Of a stretch of DNA of 64,000 nucleotides, positions 11,535-18,996 are shown one piece after another; the first letter of the stretch is position 1, and the number at the start of each line of letters is the position of its first letter. The position numbers and the translations under genes are program-made. The DNA comes from DATMER01 sp963741305. GTDB lineage: Bacteria > Acidobacteriota > Thermoanaerobaculia > Multivoradales > UBA5704. Location: positions 7,006,001 to 7,070,000 of the forward strand of contig CAVUHL010000003.1 of assembly GCA_963741305.1 (NCBI GenBank). Reading direction: 5' to 3'. The notes below the pieces were generated by a model. It made no database searches. It was not told the DNA's origin and worked only from the letters and a program-made list of their open reading frames with translations.

Positions 11535-11588
11535 TTTGTCCTTCCTGCAAGGACAAATATGCGCTGATATGTCCTTCGTGGAAGGACA
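11535..11588. repeat. Two related hairpins between arrays 1 and 2
   Basis: TTTGTCCTT-CCTGC-AAGGACAAA (11535-11557) is a perfect 9-bp inverted repeat. TGTCCTTC-GTG-GAAGGACA (11570-11588) is a second copy with the same arms. They sit in otherwise featureless DNA between the two arrays; the stretch from 11590 to 11720 shows nothing else recognisable. Confidence 0.75.
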
Positions 11589-11721
11589 AGAGGCTCGTGG
11601 CGCCGTCATCGAGGCTGATCGGTCTTCCAGGAAGGCTCTGCCGAGGTTGGAGGCTGAACGGTCCGCATCGTGCCGGCATGGCGCCCACTGTTGGAGCCGT
11701 GAGGGCAACGCTACGATCCCG

Positions 11722-12056
11722 ATGGGCACCATTCACACCGGGATGGGAGACGCCCCCATCCTGCTGGGAGAGGCTCTCGTCATGATGTGGAGCTTCTGTT
11801 CCAGGTCGGAACCCTGCTCATCCCGATGGGAGAGGCTCCCATGCAGGTGGGGACCGTCGCCAGACCGATGGGAGAGGTCGCCATCCCGGTGTGGAAGGCT
11901 CCCGTCCGGATGGGAACGGTCGCCAGCCTGGGATGCGACGCTCTCCTCTGCAAGTGCTGCGTGCGCATTCCGGTTTGTGGCGTGCCCATCCGGATCGTCG
12001 TGTTTCCCTTTGGAATCGTAGTGTTGCCCATCTGGATGGTGATGATCCCTTGGAGC
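11722..12056. repeat. Phased repeat array 2: about 16 units at 21-bp spacing
   Basis: Units resemble ATGGGAGAGGCTCCCAT, a near-palindrome, and recur from 11722 to about 12036 with a mean step near 21 bp. When translated the repeat gives heptads such as MGEAPMQ, VGTVARP, MGEVAIP, VWKAPVR, MGTVASL, which explains long stop-free frames here that I do not regard as genes. Units at the right end are more decayed. From 12060 to 12371 the sequence holds no gene or repeat I can support. Confidence 0.82.
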
Positions 12057-12371
12057 GGGAAAGTGTCCGTAGCGCCGTGGGCGGCATGCGCGATCCGGGG
12101 GCGGAAGCTGTCCTCCGCGGCGGCATCGCTCCCGAACGGAGGGACCGCCGTCGCGGCTTAGGACGGGCGGCGTTCCCGTTTCAGGTGCGCAGGTCCGAGC
12201 CGGATCGATGCCTTCTCTCATCGAAGAAGGAAGAGGCCGGAGCAGGCAGAGCGGCATGCCCGGTCCGCGGCGAGAGCCGCCCACCGGGGTTGACTCGATC
12301 CCTGATCAGAAGGGAATTGCCGCCAGCCAAGGCGCGATTGGTAGGGATGTGAGCGCAGTGCTGATCTAAGG

Positions 12372-13004
12372 CTATGGAAAGGAAAGAAATGTGTGATAAA
12401 TGTCAATGGGTGATCTTGGCTTGGTCCGAAGGTGACGCGAATGGTATGTGTGCACCGGGCCGGCCCTGAATCGATGCTCGCGGCCGAAGCAATCGTCACA
12501 CACGCCGTGCTTAGTCTCCGCTTCGCGGAGTTTTTCCTGAAGACTCGCGGCCCATATCTCTTCAGTATCCGACTGAACGTAGCCTAACATTCCGGCGTCC
12601 TGCTCATCGGCGGCGTATTCAGATTTCAGAAAACATTGCAGGCCTTCGCGTCCCAGGTAATCACGCAGCCGCTTCTTGCGATTCAACAATTTGGCCTCAA
12701 ACGAAAAGTGGTTGCGCGGCCGGGGCTGCGACGATCGTACGCCAATGTCGATCCTCTTTCGGTGCTTACCCGTCCGTTCGTCAGCGTTGACCGGCTCCTC
12801 ATCTTGTACGTGGAAATAGTGCGTCCAATTCGGCGAGCGCTCATCGTCGATTGCTTCGTTCATTGCCCGAGCCAATTCACCCGTGATAACAGGCTCTTCC
12901 TGCGCGGCCAGTGCCGTGGAATTCATTCTCCGATAGCCCAGTTCCAGCAACTGGTGAACTCGAGTCACGAACACGAGCCGCAGATCGGCGGTGTTGGCCG
13001 ACAT
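12372..13004 (-). CDS. Putative PD-(D/E)XK nuclease-like protein, partner of the DNA methylase
   Basis: This 210-residue protein is not from a family I can name. Near residues 86-105 it carries RIDIGV, then FSFEAKLL, i.e. D86, E103 and K105 in a D-x16-E-x-K arrangement like the PD-(D/E)XK nuclease core, with acidic residues upstream. The gene directly follows the methylase on the same strand, starting 17 bp after the methylase stop codon. An alternative TTG start at 13049 would overlap that gene. A restriction endonuclease or accessory subunit is therefore the best guess, but it rests on a short motif. A CxxC pair (CDDC) occurs near residue 170. It ends close to the repeat arrays. Confidence 0.55.
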   Translation of the reverse strand: MSANTADLRLVFVTRVHQLLELGYRRMNSTALAAQEEPVITGELARAMNEAIDDERSPNWTHYFHVQDEEPVNADERTGKHRKRIDIGVRSSQPRPRNHFSFEAKLLNRKKRLRDYLGREGLQCFLKSEYAADEQDAGMLGYVQSDTEEIWAASLQEKLREAETKHGVCDDCFGREHRFRAGPVHTYHSRHLRTKPRSPIDIYHTFLSFP

Positions 13005-13020
13005 CCCATGGGCTCGGGAT

Positions 13021-16000
13021 CTATTCAATTTGTGACCCTGCCCCTGCAAGGGTATCCGCTATCATGTCGGCAGCATCAAGCATGGCTTGGCTCTCGGTCC
13101 AATGGAACCGCTGCATTGGCTTGAAGAGGTAGGTGCGCGTGCCCTCGAACACCCGCAGGTCACGATCGAAGTAGACCCATTGGCTCCATTGCCTCCGCAT
13201 CCTGGCGCGAATCTGAGCTAGTTCGGAGGCAACCGCCGCGCTTGCCTGTTCAATAAGTATCTGGGCAGGCTCGCGTGTATCAGTCAGGTCAACCTGCACC
13301 ATTGCAGACAAGGCGTCATAAATGACGGACACCTGATATCGCCTTGGCAGTTCCCCCTCAATAAAGGTATCGAGATCTGCCTTGAGACGCCCAGCGTAGC
13401 GACGCATCTGAGGCACAGTGGGGGGGCTAGCTGCCGCAGAGCCGAGATTTCCGTCATTGAGCGCCAAACGCACATGAACCAAATCTTCGATCAACGATAT
13501 CTCGCGCTCACTGAGCTCCAACACTTTTGAGACAAGCTTATTGAGCGCTTTGAGCAAGGCTGGTAAAGGCTCTGCCCCAACCGGGTCGCTCATAGAGAAA
13601 AGGTCGCCATCACCGACTGCAAACTGGTGAAGCGTAGCCGCAACGAGCTTGGAGTGAAGGTGAGTCCAAGGCGCCAACTCCTTAGCGGAGAGATTTGCCA
13701 CAGGCAACGGGATCTCACGCAATGCCTCAAGGGTTGCTACGTCACGCTTGATTCCGAATTGTGTCGACACAAGGAACTGATGGTAAAATGCGAAATCCGA
13801 ACTCAGGAAAAGCGATACGGCCTTCAGGAAGTCTTTGTTGCGCTTGGGGCTGATTAATCCGATCTGCCGCGGCGGTACGACCAAGTATTCATCCGTGTAC
13901 ACGGCGTACCGTCGGTTGGCGCCGACAATCACGTGCGGCGGGCGGCAGACCACCAACGGCAAGAGCCCTCCGCGCTTTCGCACGTAGCCGAGTTCGGGGG
14001 CTACCTTGTTGAGCGAATAAGCTGGAAATGCAAAGATATGATGATGTTGCCTGAGAGCGCTCGGCTCCAATTTTTTCTTGCCGATGACTTCCTTTACAAG
14101 CTGAACCTCTTCCGCATCCTCTTTTTCGGGATCCGACTCCCGGCGCAGTTGTAACCCTTCCGAAGCAATGAGGGAACCTTGATTCTCCACTGTACCTAGA
14201 GAGGGAAATCGACGCCGCAATCGGTCGAGTAGGTTCTCGTCAAGGTAACTGCCCCATATGGCCAATTTCCAGGGTTGGCCCGAGCCATCGATCACCTTGT
14301 CCATTGGGATATCCCGAACCTCACTGGCATTGAGCACGAGGCTCCACGTCTCGTTCCTTCTGTGCTCGACCACCGGGCGCGTAGGTTCTTGGTTCGCCAC
14401 CAGCGGTGAATATGTGCGGACATACTCATCACCCAGCAGTTCTGTGGGCGCGGAAGACGACTGGCGCCTGCGATAAAAAAAGGCCGCGGCCGGCACACGC
14501 GAGCGGCCGGCAAATAGAACTTCGGCAAGATTTGAAAAATTGGCTATGGAGACAACGCGGAACTTCCGGAAGAAGGAGGTACGGAAGGGTCGCGACGGGT
14601 CCTCGAAGAGAGTCATGGCGGGGAGCAGGAATGCGATCTCGCCGTCGTCTGCTACCAGATCAGCTACTGCCCAAGCGAAAGCTTGAGCCACTTGGTTATC
14701 ACCTATTGGTGTGCGGCGCTGCTTCTGGCCAGCCATCCACTCCCACGCTGGCCTGTCCTCCTCGGCAAGCTTGCCAGGTATAAGTTTTCTCCACGGTGGA
14801 TTGCCGACTACCCAATCGAACGTCCGTTTCCCTAGCGTCCTCCGCCAAGAGGTCTTGGCGAAGAAGTCAGCATTAAAAATGTTTGTATTTCGCAAGGACG
14901 GAAGCTTGACTCTTCTACGATCTTCAAGGTCTGGCGGATCAATGTAGTCGAGGAGAGTGATGGCTAGGCTGAGTTCCGTCACTCCGCATGCGTCAGCGTC
15001 ACGGTCGATGCCAAAGATACTTTGCTGCAAGAGCCCGCGGAGGGCGATTGGGCTTGGCTTTTCACTCCTGTTCGGCGGGAATGCGGTCTCGATGAGTCGG
15101 CGATAGCACTGAACCAGGAAGGCCCCGGAGCCGCAGGATGGGTCCAGCACCTTCATGCCAGGCTTAAGTGGCCGGCGTTCGGACAATTCCGCAAGCATGA
15201 AGTTTACAACGGGAATCGGTGTGTAATACGCGCCGGCGTCTTTACCGCGGGTCTTGTCAGTTCCAACCGTCGTATGTAGGAATTGTTCGTAAACTACTGA
15301 AAGTGTCTCGATCGGAATGTAGGAGAAGTTGTAGGCCTGAAAGTCAAGATGGAGTTGCCAGCCTCCATCTTCGAGTAGCTCGTCTCCTGCGAACGTCGCT
15401 GCAACCCTCTGGAGGTGGTCCTGCGTTAGGCCGTCGCTTGCTTCGAAGTCGATCGGAAAGACTGAGCCATTCAACCATTCATCCAAGCGCGAGATCAACT
15501 CCCGAACCATGGGTAAACTCGCATCACGGCCGAAGACCTGCTCCTTTGTGAGCCCCCAGCTCTGAAGCTTCCGATCCGAAAGAATATCGCGATCCCGCAA
15601 GTAGCGGAGATAGACATACTTGCCGATCAGGGCGTGGGACAGGCGATCAGATAGCCCGCCGTGTTGCTGTAACCATCGATCGAGCGCCCTCAGGTTCTCC
15701 AATAGTCGCCAGTCTACTCGGCCTTCTGGCCGTACTTGGTCACCCCATTTCTGCCATACGGCTCCGCTGTCAATGGAATCAGCGCAGAAGTCCTTGAGGA
15801 GTGCCGCCACTTCGGTGGCCGTTCGGCACACACGCAGAAGGCCGTCTGTGCCTCCACTCTTGAGCCGCTGATGACGAAAGCCAGAGTAAAGCCGGATACT
15901 GAAAGGGGTCTGAACGACGAGAAAGGGGACGATGTCCTGATTCCAGACCAACTGGTGTGTCAGGTCCGCATCTTTGTCACTCTCGGCGTCACATACGTAG

Positions 16001-16197
16001 ACGATAGGAACGACAGGCATCGCTGCTGATGAGTTGGGCGACCTCAGGGTATACACTCCCCTCAGCCTCCGCTCCTTCACTGCTAGTCTGAAGATGTGGC
16101 CATACGCCAGCGCTGCTTCCAACTTCTCCTCTCCGGCGCGGAGGAAGTTGGGAGAGCGGTCATAGTCGAGTTCCGTGAGAAGGTCGGCCCGCTGCAT
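13021..16197 (-). CDS. Large N6-adenine DNA methyltransferase (type II/IIG-like restriction-modification)
   Basis: The 1058-residue protein has the amino-group MTase core. The SAM-binding motif I VLDPSCGSGAF is near residue 350, and the catalytic motif IV NPPW is near residue 466 (VVGNPPWRK), so it should methylate adenine N6. About 330 residues precede the core and some 550 follow it, where a target-recognition domain is expected, as in Eco57I-like and BREX PglX-like enzymes. I see no clear nuclease motif in the N-terminus, so cleavage, if any, may come from the downstream gene. Codon use and base composition are visibly less GC-rich than in neighbouring core genes, and repeat arrays lie on both sides, which suggests horizontal acquisition. 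Confidence 0.88.
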   Translation of the reverse strand: MQRADLLTELDYDRSPNFLRAGEEKLEAALAYGHIFRLAVKERRLRGVYTLRSPNSSAAMPVVPIVYVCDAESDKDADLTHQLVWNQDIVPFLVVQTPFSIRLYSGFRHQRLKSGGTDGLLRVCRTATEVAALLKDFCADSIDSGAVWQKWGDQVRPEGRVDWRLLENLRALDRWLQQHGGLSDRLSHALIGKYVYLRYLRDRDILSDRKLQSWGLTKEQVFGRDASLPMVRELISRLDEWLNGSVFPIDFEASDGLTQDHLQRVAATFAGDELLEDGGWQLHLDFQAYNFSYIPIETLSVVYEQFLHTTVGTDKTRGKDAGAYYTPIPVVNFMLAELSERRPLKPGMKVLDPSCGSGAFLVQCYRRLIETAFPPNRSEKPSPIALRGLLQQSIFGIDRDADACGVTELSLAITLLDYIDPPDLEDRRRVKLPSLRNTNIFNADFFAKTSWRRTLGKRTFDWVVGNPPWRKLIPGKLAEEDRPAWEWMAGQKQRRTPIGDNQVAQAFAWAVADLVADDGEIAFLLPAMTLFEDPSRPFRTSFFRKFRVVSIANFSNLAEVLFAGRSRVPAAAFFYRRRQSSSAPTELLGDEYVRTYSPLVANQEPTRPVVEHRRNETWSLVLNASEVRDIPMDKVIDGSGQPWKLAIWGSYLDENLLDRLRRRFPSLGTVENQGSLIASEGLQLRRESDPEKEDAEEVQLVKEVIGKKKLEPSALRQHHHIFAFPAYSLNKVAPELGYVRKRGGLLPLVVCRPPHVIVGANRRYAVYTDEYLVVPPRQIGLISPKRNKDFLKAVSLFLSSDFAFYHQFLVSTQFGIKRDVATLEALREIPLPVANLSAKELAPWTHLHSKLVAATLHQFAVGDGDLFSMSDPVGAEPLPALLKALNKLVSKVLELSEREISLIEDLVHVRLALNDGNLGSAAASPPTVPQMRRYAGRLKADLDTFIEGELPRRYQVSVIYDALSAMVQVDLTDTREPAQILIEQASAAVASELAQIRARMRRQWSQWVYFDRDLRVFEGTRTYLFKPMQRFHWTESQAMLDAADMIADTLAGAGSQIE

Positions 16198-16407
16198 CTG
16201 CTTTCACTCTGTCAGATTACGGTGCGCAAGTGACGAGGTCCGCCCTTTTTGATTGTTGTCCTCTCCGTGGGAGCCGGCGCGATGCAGATGCAAATGTCGC
16301 CTTCCGGTGATAGCGCCCGTTCCTCCCAAAGCTTTCCTGCGCCACCTCCTGTCCGTAGCTGTGCTACGCCGGATTTGCGCCCCAATCGTACCAGAAAGCT
16401 CTGGAAG

Positions 16408-16461
16408 GTCAACTTGAGGAGGCCTCCACTTCCGCTTGCGGCGTGGGTACACCGAGGATCA
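16408..16461 (-). pseudogene. Remnant start of a PIN-type toxin gene
   Basis: An ATG overlapping the antitoxin stop opens a 17-codon frame beginning MIL, as in VapC/FitB toxins, but it lacks the expected acidic LDTN motif and ends at once. The next 200 bp up to the methylase start contain no recognisable toxin sequence. The call rests on position and the first three residues only. Confidence 0.3.
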
Positions 16462-16713
16462 TCGCATGGGGAGGTGGCGTGGAGGTACAGGGATCTCGGC
16501 TCGTGGCGCCTCTGCCAGGAGCAGCTCCTTGAGCGTCGGCCTCGCCGAGCTCTGGAGCCGGCGCCACTCCGCGATTGGAACCAGGACGGCGGCCTCAACG
16601 CCCTGCTGAGTGACGATCTGCGGACCTTCATTGAGGCTCGCCTCCAGCAACTCGCTGAAATGAGCCGTTGCGTCCTGGACCGGCCACCGTCTTGCGGATT
16701 GATCTGCAGCCAT
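16459..16713 (-). CDS. Phd/YefM-type antitoxin, apparently without an intact toxin
   Basis: The 84-residue protein has the antitoxin layout: WPVQDATAHFSELLE, then GPQIVTQQGVEAAVLVPIAEW, then a C-terminal tail that in relatives binds the toxin. AAGGGGAGCGC precedes the ATG at 16713. Antitoxins of this type normally repress their own operon and neutralise a PIN or RelE toxin encoded just downstream. Here the stop overlaps a new start (ATGCGATGATCCTC) in the typical coupled fashion. The frame it opens reads MILGVPTPQAE and stops after 17 codons. The toxin thus seems deleted or decayed, leaving an orphan antitoxin between the methylase gene and the mraZ region. Confidence 0.75.
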   Translation of the reverse strand: MAADQSARRWPVQDATAHFSELLEASLNEGPQIVTQQGVEAAVLVPIAEWRRLQSSARPTLKELLLAEAPRAEIPVPPRHLPMR

Positions 16714-16814
16714 GCGCTCCCCTTGCGGAGTTATAGGCCGAGTTCTTTCGGTTGGCAAGGTCGGCGGAGGTTTCGACAGTCTCCGCGGCCTGCGGCCCCG
16801 GTGACCCCGCATCC

Positions 16815-17041
16815 GTCAGTCATTTCCCTGCCCCCGGAAGTGAGATCCGAGCCTCCGTAACTCACTTCCCTGTCCTCGGAAGCCACTTACCCGCGGTCCG
16901 TCAGTCACCTCCCTGCCCCCGGAAGTGAGTTTCCTGGGTTCCGTCAGTCATTTACCTGCCCCCGGAAGTCACTTACCTGGCCGAGGAAGGCAGTTACCGG
17001 TGGCTCGGAAGTGACTGACGGACTGCGGGTCACTGACTTCC
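16815..17041. repeat. Phased repeat array 3: about 11 units at 21-22 bp spacing, upstream of mraZ
   Basis: Units such as GGAAGTCACTTACC, GGAAGTGAGTTTCC and GTCAGTCACCTCCC start near 16815, 16836, 16857, 16878, 16900, 16921, 16943, 16964, 16985, 17007 and 17029. Steps are 21 or 22 bp. Two unit types alternate irregularly, one beginning GGAAGT and the other GTCAGT, with partly palindromic cores (AGTGACT / AGTCACT). The array lies between the divergent antitoxin gene and mraZ and stops about 75 bp before the MraZ operator. Confidence 0.85.
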
Positions 17042-17115
17042 CGTCCCCACATTCGCTTTGTTTGCGCCTCTCTGGTGGTCTGGAGTGGGCGTTTCGGCAG
17101 CCCGGAGCGGGTTTC

Positions 17116-17150
17116 AGTGGAAGAAAGTGGGAAGAAATGGACAAAAGTGG
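17116..17150 (+). promoter_or_regulatory. MraZ operator: four boxes with exact 10-bp spacing
   Basis: TGG triplets, mostly as AGTGG, lie at 17118, 17128, 17138 and 17148, separated by A-rich 7-nt spacers (AGTGGAAGAAAGTGGGAAGA...). MraZ proteins bind arrays of TGGG-type repeats with 10-bp spacing just upstream of their own gene, so this is very probably the autoregulatory site of the dcw operon. It overlaps the likely -35 element. Confidence 0.82.
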
Positions 17151-17167
17151 AGGAAGGTTGCTAAGAT
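17138..17167 (+). promoter_or_regulatory. Likely mraZ (dcw operon) promoter
   Basis: TGGACA at 17138-17143 (five of six matches to TTGACA) and TAAGAT at 17162-17167 (four of six to TATAAT) are separated by 18 bp. The -35 hexamer is within the third MraZ box, as expected for a repressed promoter. The leader to the mraZ ATG would be about 40 nt. Confidence 0.6.
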
Positions 17168-17210
17168 CCCATCCCAGGACAGATGTACTTCGGGGTGGGG
17201 GGCCCCCTAT

Positions 17211-17651
17211 ATGTTCCGTGGAAGCTCGCCGGCCAAGATCGACGATAAGGGGAGGCTGAAGATCCCTACCGACTTCCGTCGGCTGCTGGAGGAGCGTCAC
17301 GGCCCCGACCTCTTTGTCACTTCCGTGCTGGGCGATTCCGCGCACATCTACCCCTTGCCCGTTTGGGAGGAGGTCGAGGCGCGTCTCCAGTCGGTCCCGA
17401 CCACGGACCCCGTCAAGAAGCGCTACCTGGAGCGGGTCAACTACTTCGGGCAGCAGGTGCAGGTGGACGTCCAGGGCCGGATCCTCCTCCCTCAGATCCT
17501 GCGGGAGAGCGCCGGCATGAACGGGGACGTGGTGGTGACCGGGCAGCTCGATCACCTGGTGGTGTGGAACCGCGAGCGTTTCCTGGCGCGGCTGAACGAG
17601 CAGCCGTTCACGGAGGATGACTACCGTGCACTCAGCTCTCTCGGTATCTAA
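17211..17651 (+). CDS. mraZ: MraZ, DNA-binding regulator of the dcw operon
   Basis: The 146-residue protein has two SpoVT/AbrB-like half-domains, each with the MraZ DxxGR signature: KIDDKGRLKIP near residue 10 and VDVQGRILLP near residue 85. MraZ forms a ring-shaped oligomer that binds the repeats in front of its own gene and controls division and wall genes. The open frame begins upstream at 17058, but the ATG at 17211 matches the family N-terminus (MFRG) and follows a G-rich ribosome site. It heads the 14-gene cluster and is separated from rsmH by 39 bp. Confidence 0.96.
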   Translation: MFRGSSPAKIDDKGRLKIPTDFRRLLEERHGPDLFVTSVLGDSAHIYPLPVWEEVEARLQSVPTTDPVKKRYLERVNYFGQQVQVDVQGRILLPQILRESAGMNGDVVVTGQLDHLVVWNRERFLARLNEQPFTEDDYRALSSLGI

Positions 17652-17690
17652 AGGAGCTGAAAGCCCGGTCGAGGAGGGCCACCCAAGCCG

Positions 17691-18647
17691 TTGGACACGC
17701 AGCACCTGCCCGTCCTGGTCGAAGAGACCCTCGCGTTCCTGGAACCCCAGCGAGCCCAGAGGGGGAGCAACCTCTTCGTCGACGTCACCCTCGGCCTGGG
17801 CGGACACGCCGAAGCGCTCCTGCGGGCTTCCGACTCAGTCCAGCTCGTCGGGATCGACCGCGATCCCCAGGCGCTCGAGCTGGCGGCACGGCGCCTCGCT
17901 CCTTTTGGGGAGCGTGTGCGCTTTGTCAACGCCAACTTCCACCATCTGGAACCGGCCCTGGCCGGCCTCGGGATCACCGGCAAGCCCGCGGGCATTGCCG
18001 GAATCCTGGCCGACCTGGGCGTGTCGTCGATGCAGCTCGACACGCCGGAGCGGGGATTCAGCTTCCGCTTCGACGCGCCGCTCGACATGCGCATGGGGCT
18101 CGCCGAACGGACGGCGGCCGACCTGGTGAACGAAGGATCGGAGGGCGAATTGGAAAAGATCATCCGCGACTATGGCGAGGAGAGGCAGGCGAGGCGTATC
18201 GCGCGGTCGATCGTGGACGCGCGGCGGGAGCAGCCCATCGAGACCACCGGGCAGCTCAAGCGCCTCATCGAGCGCGTCAAGGGCAGCCGGCCGCCCTGGC
18301 AGGAGGGGAGCCGTGTCGATCCTTCCACGCTGGTCTTCCAGGCGCTGCGCATCGCCGTCAACGACGAGCTCGCCGGCCTGGAGGGGTTCATCCAGCAGGC
18401 GATCGATCTCCTGGAGGATGACGGCCGGCTGGTGATCATCTCCTACCACAGCCTGGAGGACAGGATCGTCAAGAACGCCCTGCGCGACCGCGCCCGCGGC
18501 GAGATCGACCAGGTGACCGGCCGGCCTCATGCCGAGACGCAGGTCATCGAGGCCCTGACCCGCAAGCCGGTCCGGCCGAGCGAAGAAGAAGTCGCGCGCA
18601 ATCCCCGCTCCCGTTCCGCGCGGCTGCGCGCTGCGAGGAGGATCTGA
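17691..18647 (+). CDS. rsmH: 16S rRNA m4C1402 methyltransferase RsmH (MraW)
   Basis: The 318-residue protein methylates N4 of C1402 in the ribosomal decoding centre. It begins with the family's HLPVLVEETLAFL, carries the SAM-binding DVTLGLGGHAEALL near residue 30, and has the conserved GILADLGVSSMQLD, FSFRFDAPLDMRM and SYHSLEDRIVK strings. The C-terminus (NPRSRSARLRAARR) is typical. The start is a TTG at 17691, with GAGGAGGG upstream; the next in-frame ATG is deep inside the conserved region, so TTG is needed. It is followed closely by ftsL. Confidence 0.96.
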   Translation: MDTQHLPVLVEETLAFLEPQRAQRGSNLFVDVTLGLGGHAEALLRASDSVQLVGIDRDPQALELAARRLAPFGERVRFVNANFHHLEPALAGLGITGKPAGIAGILADLGVSSMQLDTPERGFSFRFDAPLDMRMGLAERTAADLVNEGSEGELEKIIRDYGEERQARRIARSIVDARREQPIETTGQLKRLIERVKGSRPPWQEGSRVDPSTLVFQALRIAVNDELAGLEGFIQQAIDLLEDDGRLVIISYHSLEDRIVKNALRDRARGEIDQVTGRPHAETQVIEALTRKPVRPSEEEVARNPRSRSARLRAARRI

Positions 18648-18651
18648 TCTC

Positions 18652-18996
18652 TTGAGGAACGCGTACGCCCTCCGGCGGCCGGTAGTGAACACCTACCTGG
18701 TCCGCGAGCGCGACCGGCGCCGCTACCGCGAGCTTGCTCTCGTGATGGTGGTCGTGTTGTCGCTCGGCGGAGGTGTTTTCGCGTACATCTGGATTCACCT
18801 GCAGGTGCTGAGCACGGGCTACCACATTGACAAGCTGGAGCGCGAGCTGCTCGATCTGAACCGCAAGGAGCGGCAGTTCCGCCTGGAGGCTGCCTACCTG
18901 GCGAGCCCGTCCCAGGTCGAGCGCCGCGCCGTCCAGGAGCTGGGCATGCAGCCGCCCGCGCTGGAGCAGGTGGTGTTCTGGGAGGAGATGCCGTGA
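18652..18996 (+). CDS. ftsL: Cell division protein FtsL-like
   Basis: The 114-residue bitopic protein has a short basic cytoplasmic tail, one membrane helix (ELALVMVVVLSLGGGVFAYI) and a periplasmic coiled coil (DKLERELLDLNRKERQFRLEA). This is the layout of FtsL, which pairs with FtsB and FtsQ to activate septal wall synthesis. Sequence identity in this family is very low, so the call relies on layout and on position between rsmH and ftsI. The TTG at 18652 is the likely start with GGAGG upstream. The stop overlaps the ftsI GTG start. Confidence 0.85.
   Translation: MRNAYALRRPVVNTYLVRERDRRRYRELALVMVVVLSLGGGVFAYIWIHLQVLSTGYHIDKLERELLDLNRKERQFRLEAAYLASPSQVERRAVQELGMQPPALEQVVFWEEMP

Noticed and set aside
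11098..12056. Open frames on both strands with heptad repeats (for example 11097-11384 minus, 11428-12021 plus, 11787-12161 plus)
   Set aside because: They arise because a 20-21 bp DNA period keeps frames open and yields 7-residue repeats. They have no ribosome sites and overlap each other in several frames.
16204..16458. Minus-strand frames between the antitoxin and the methylase as a complete toxin gene
   Set aside because: Neither frame has PIN, RelE or other toxin motifs, and the properly coupled frame stops after 17 codons.
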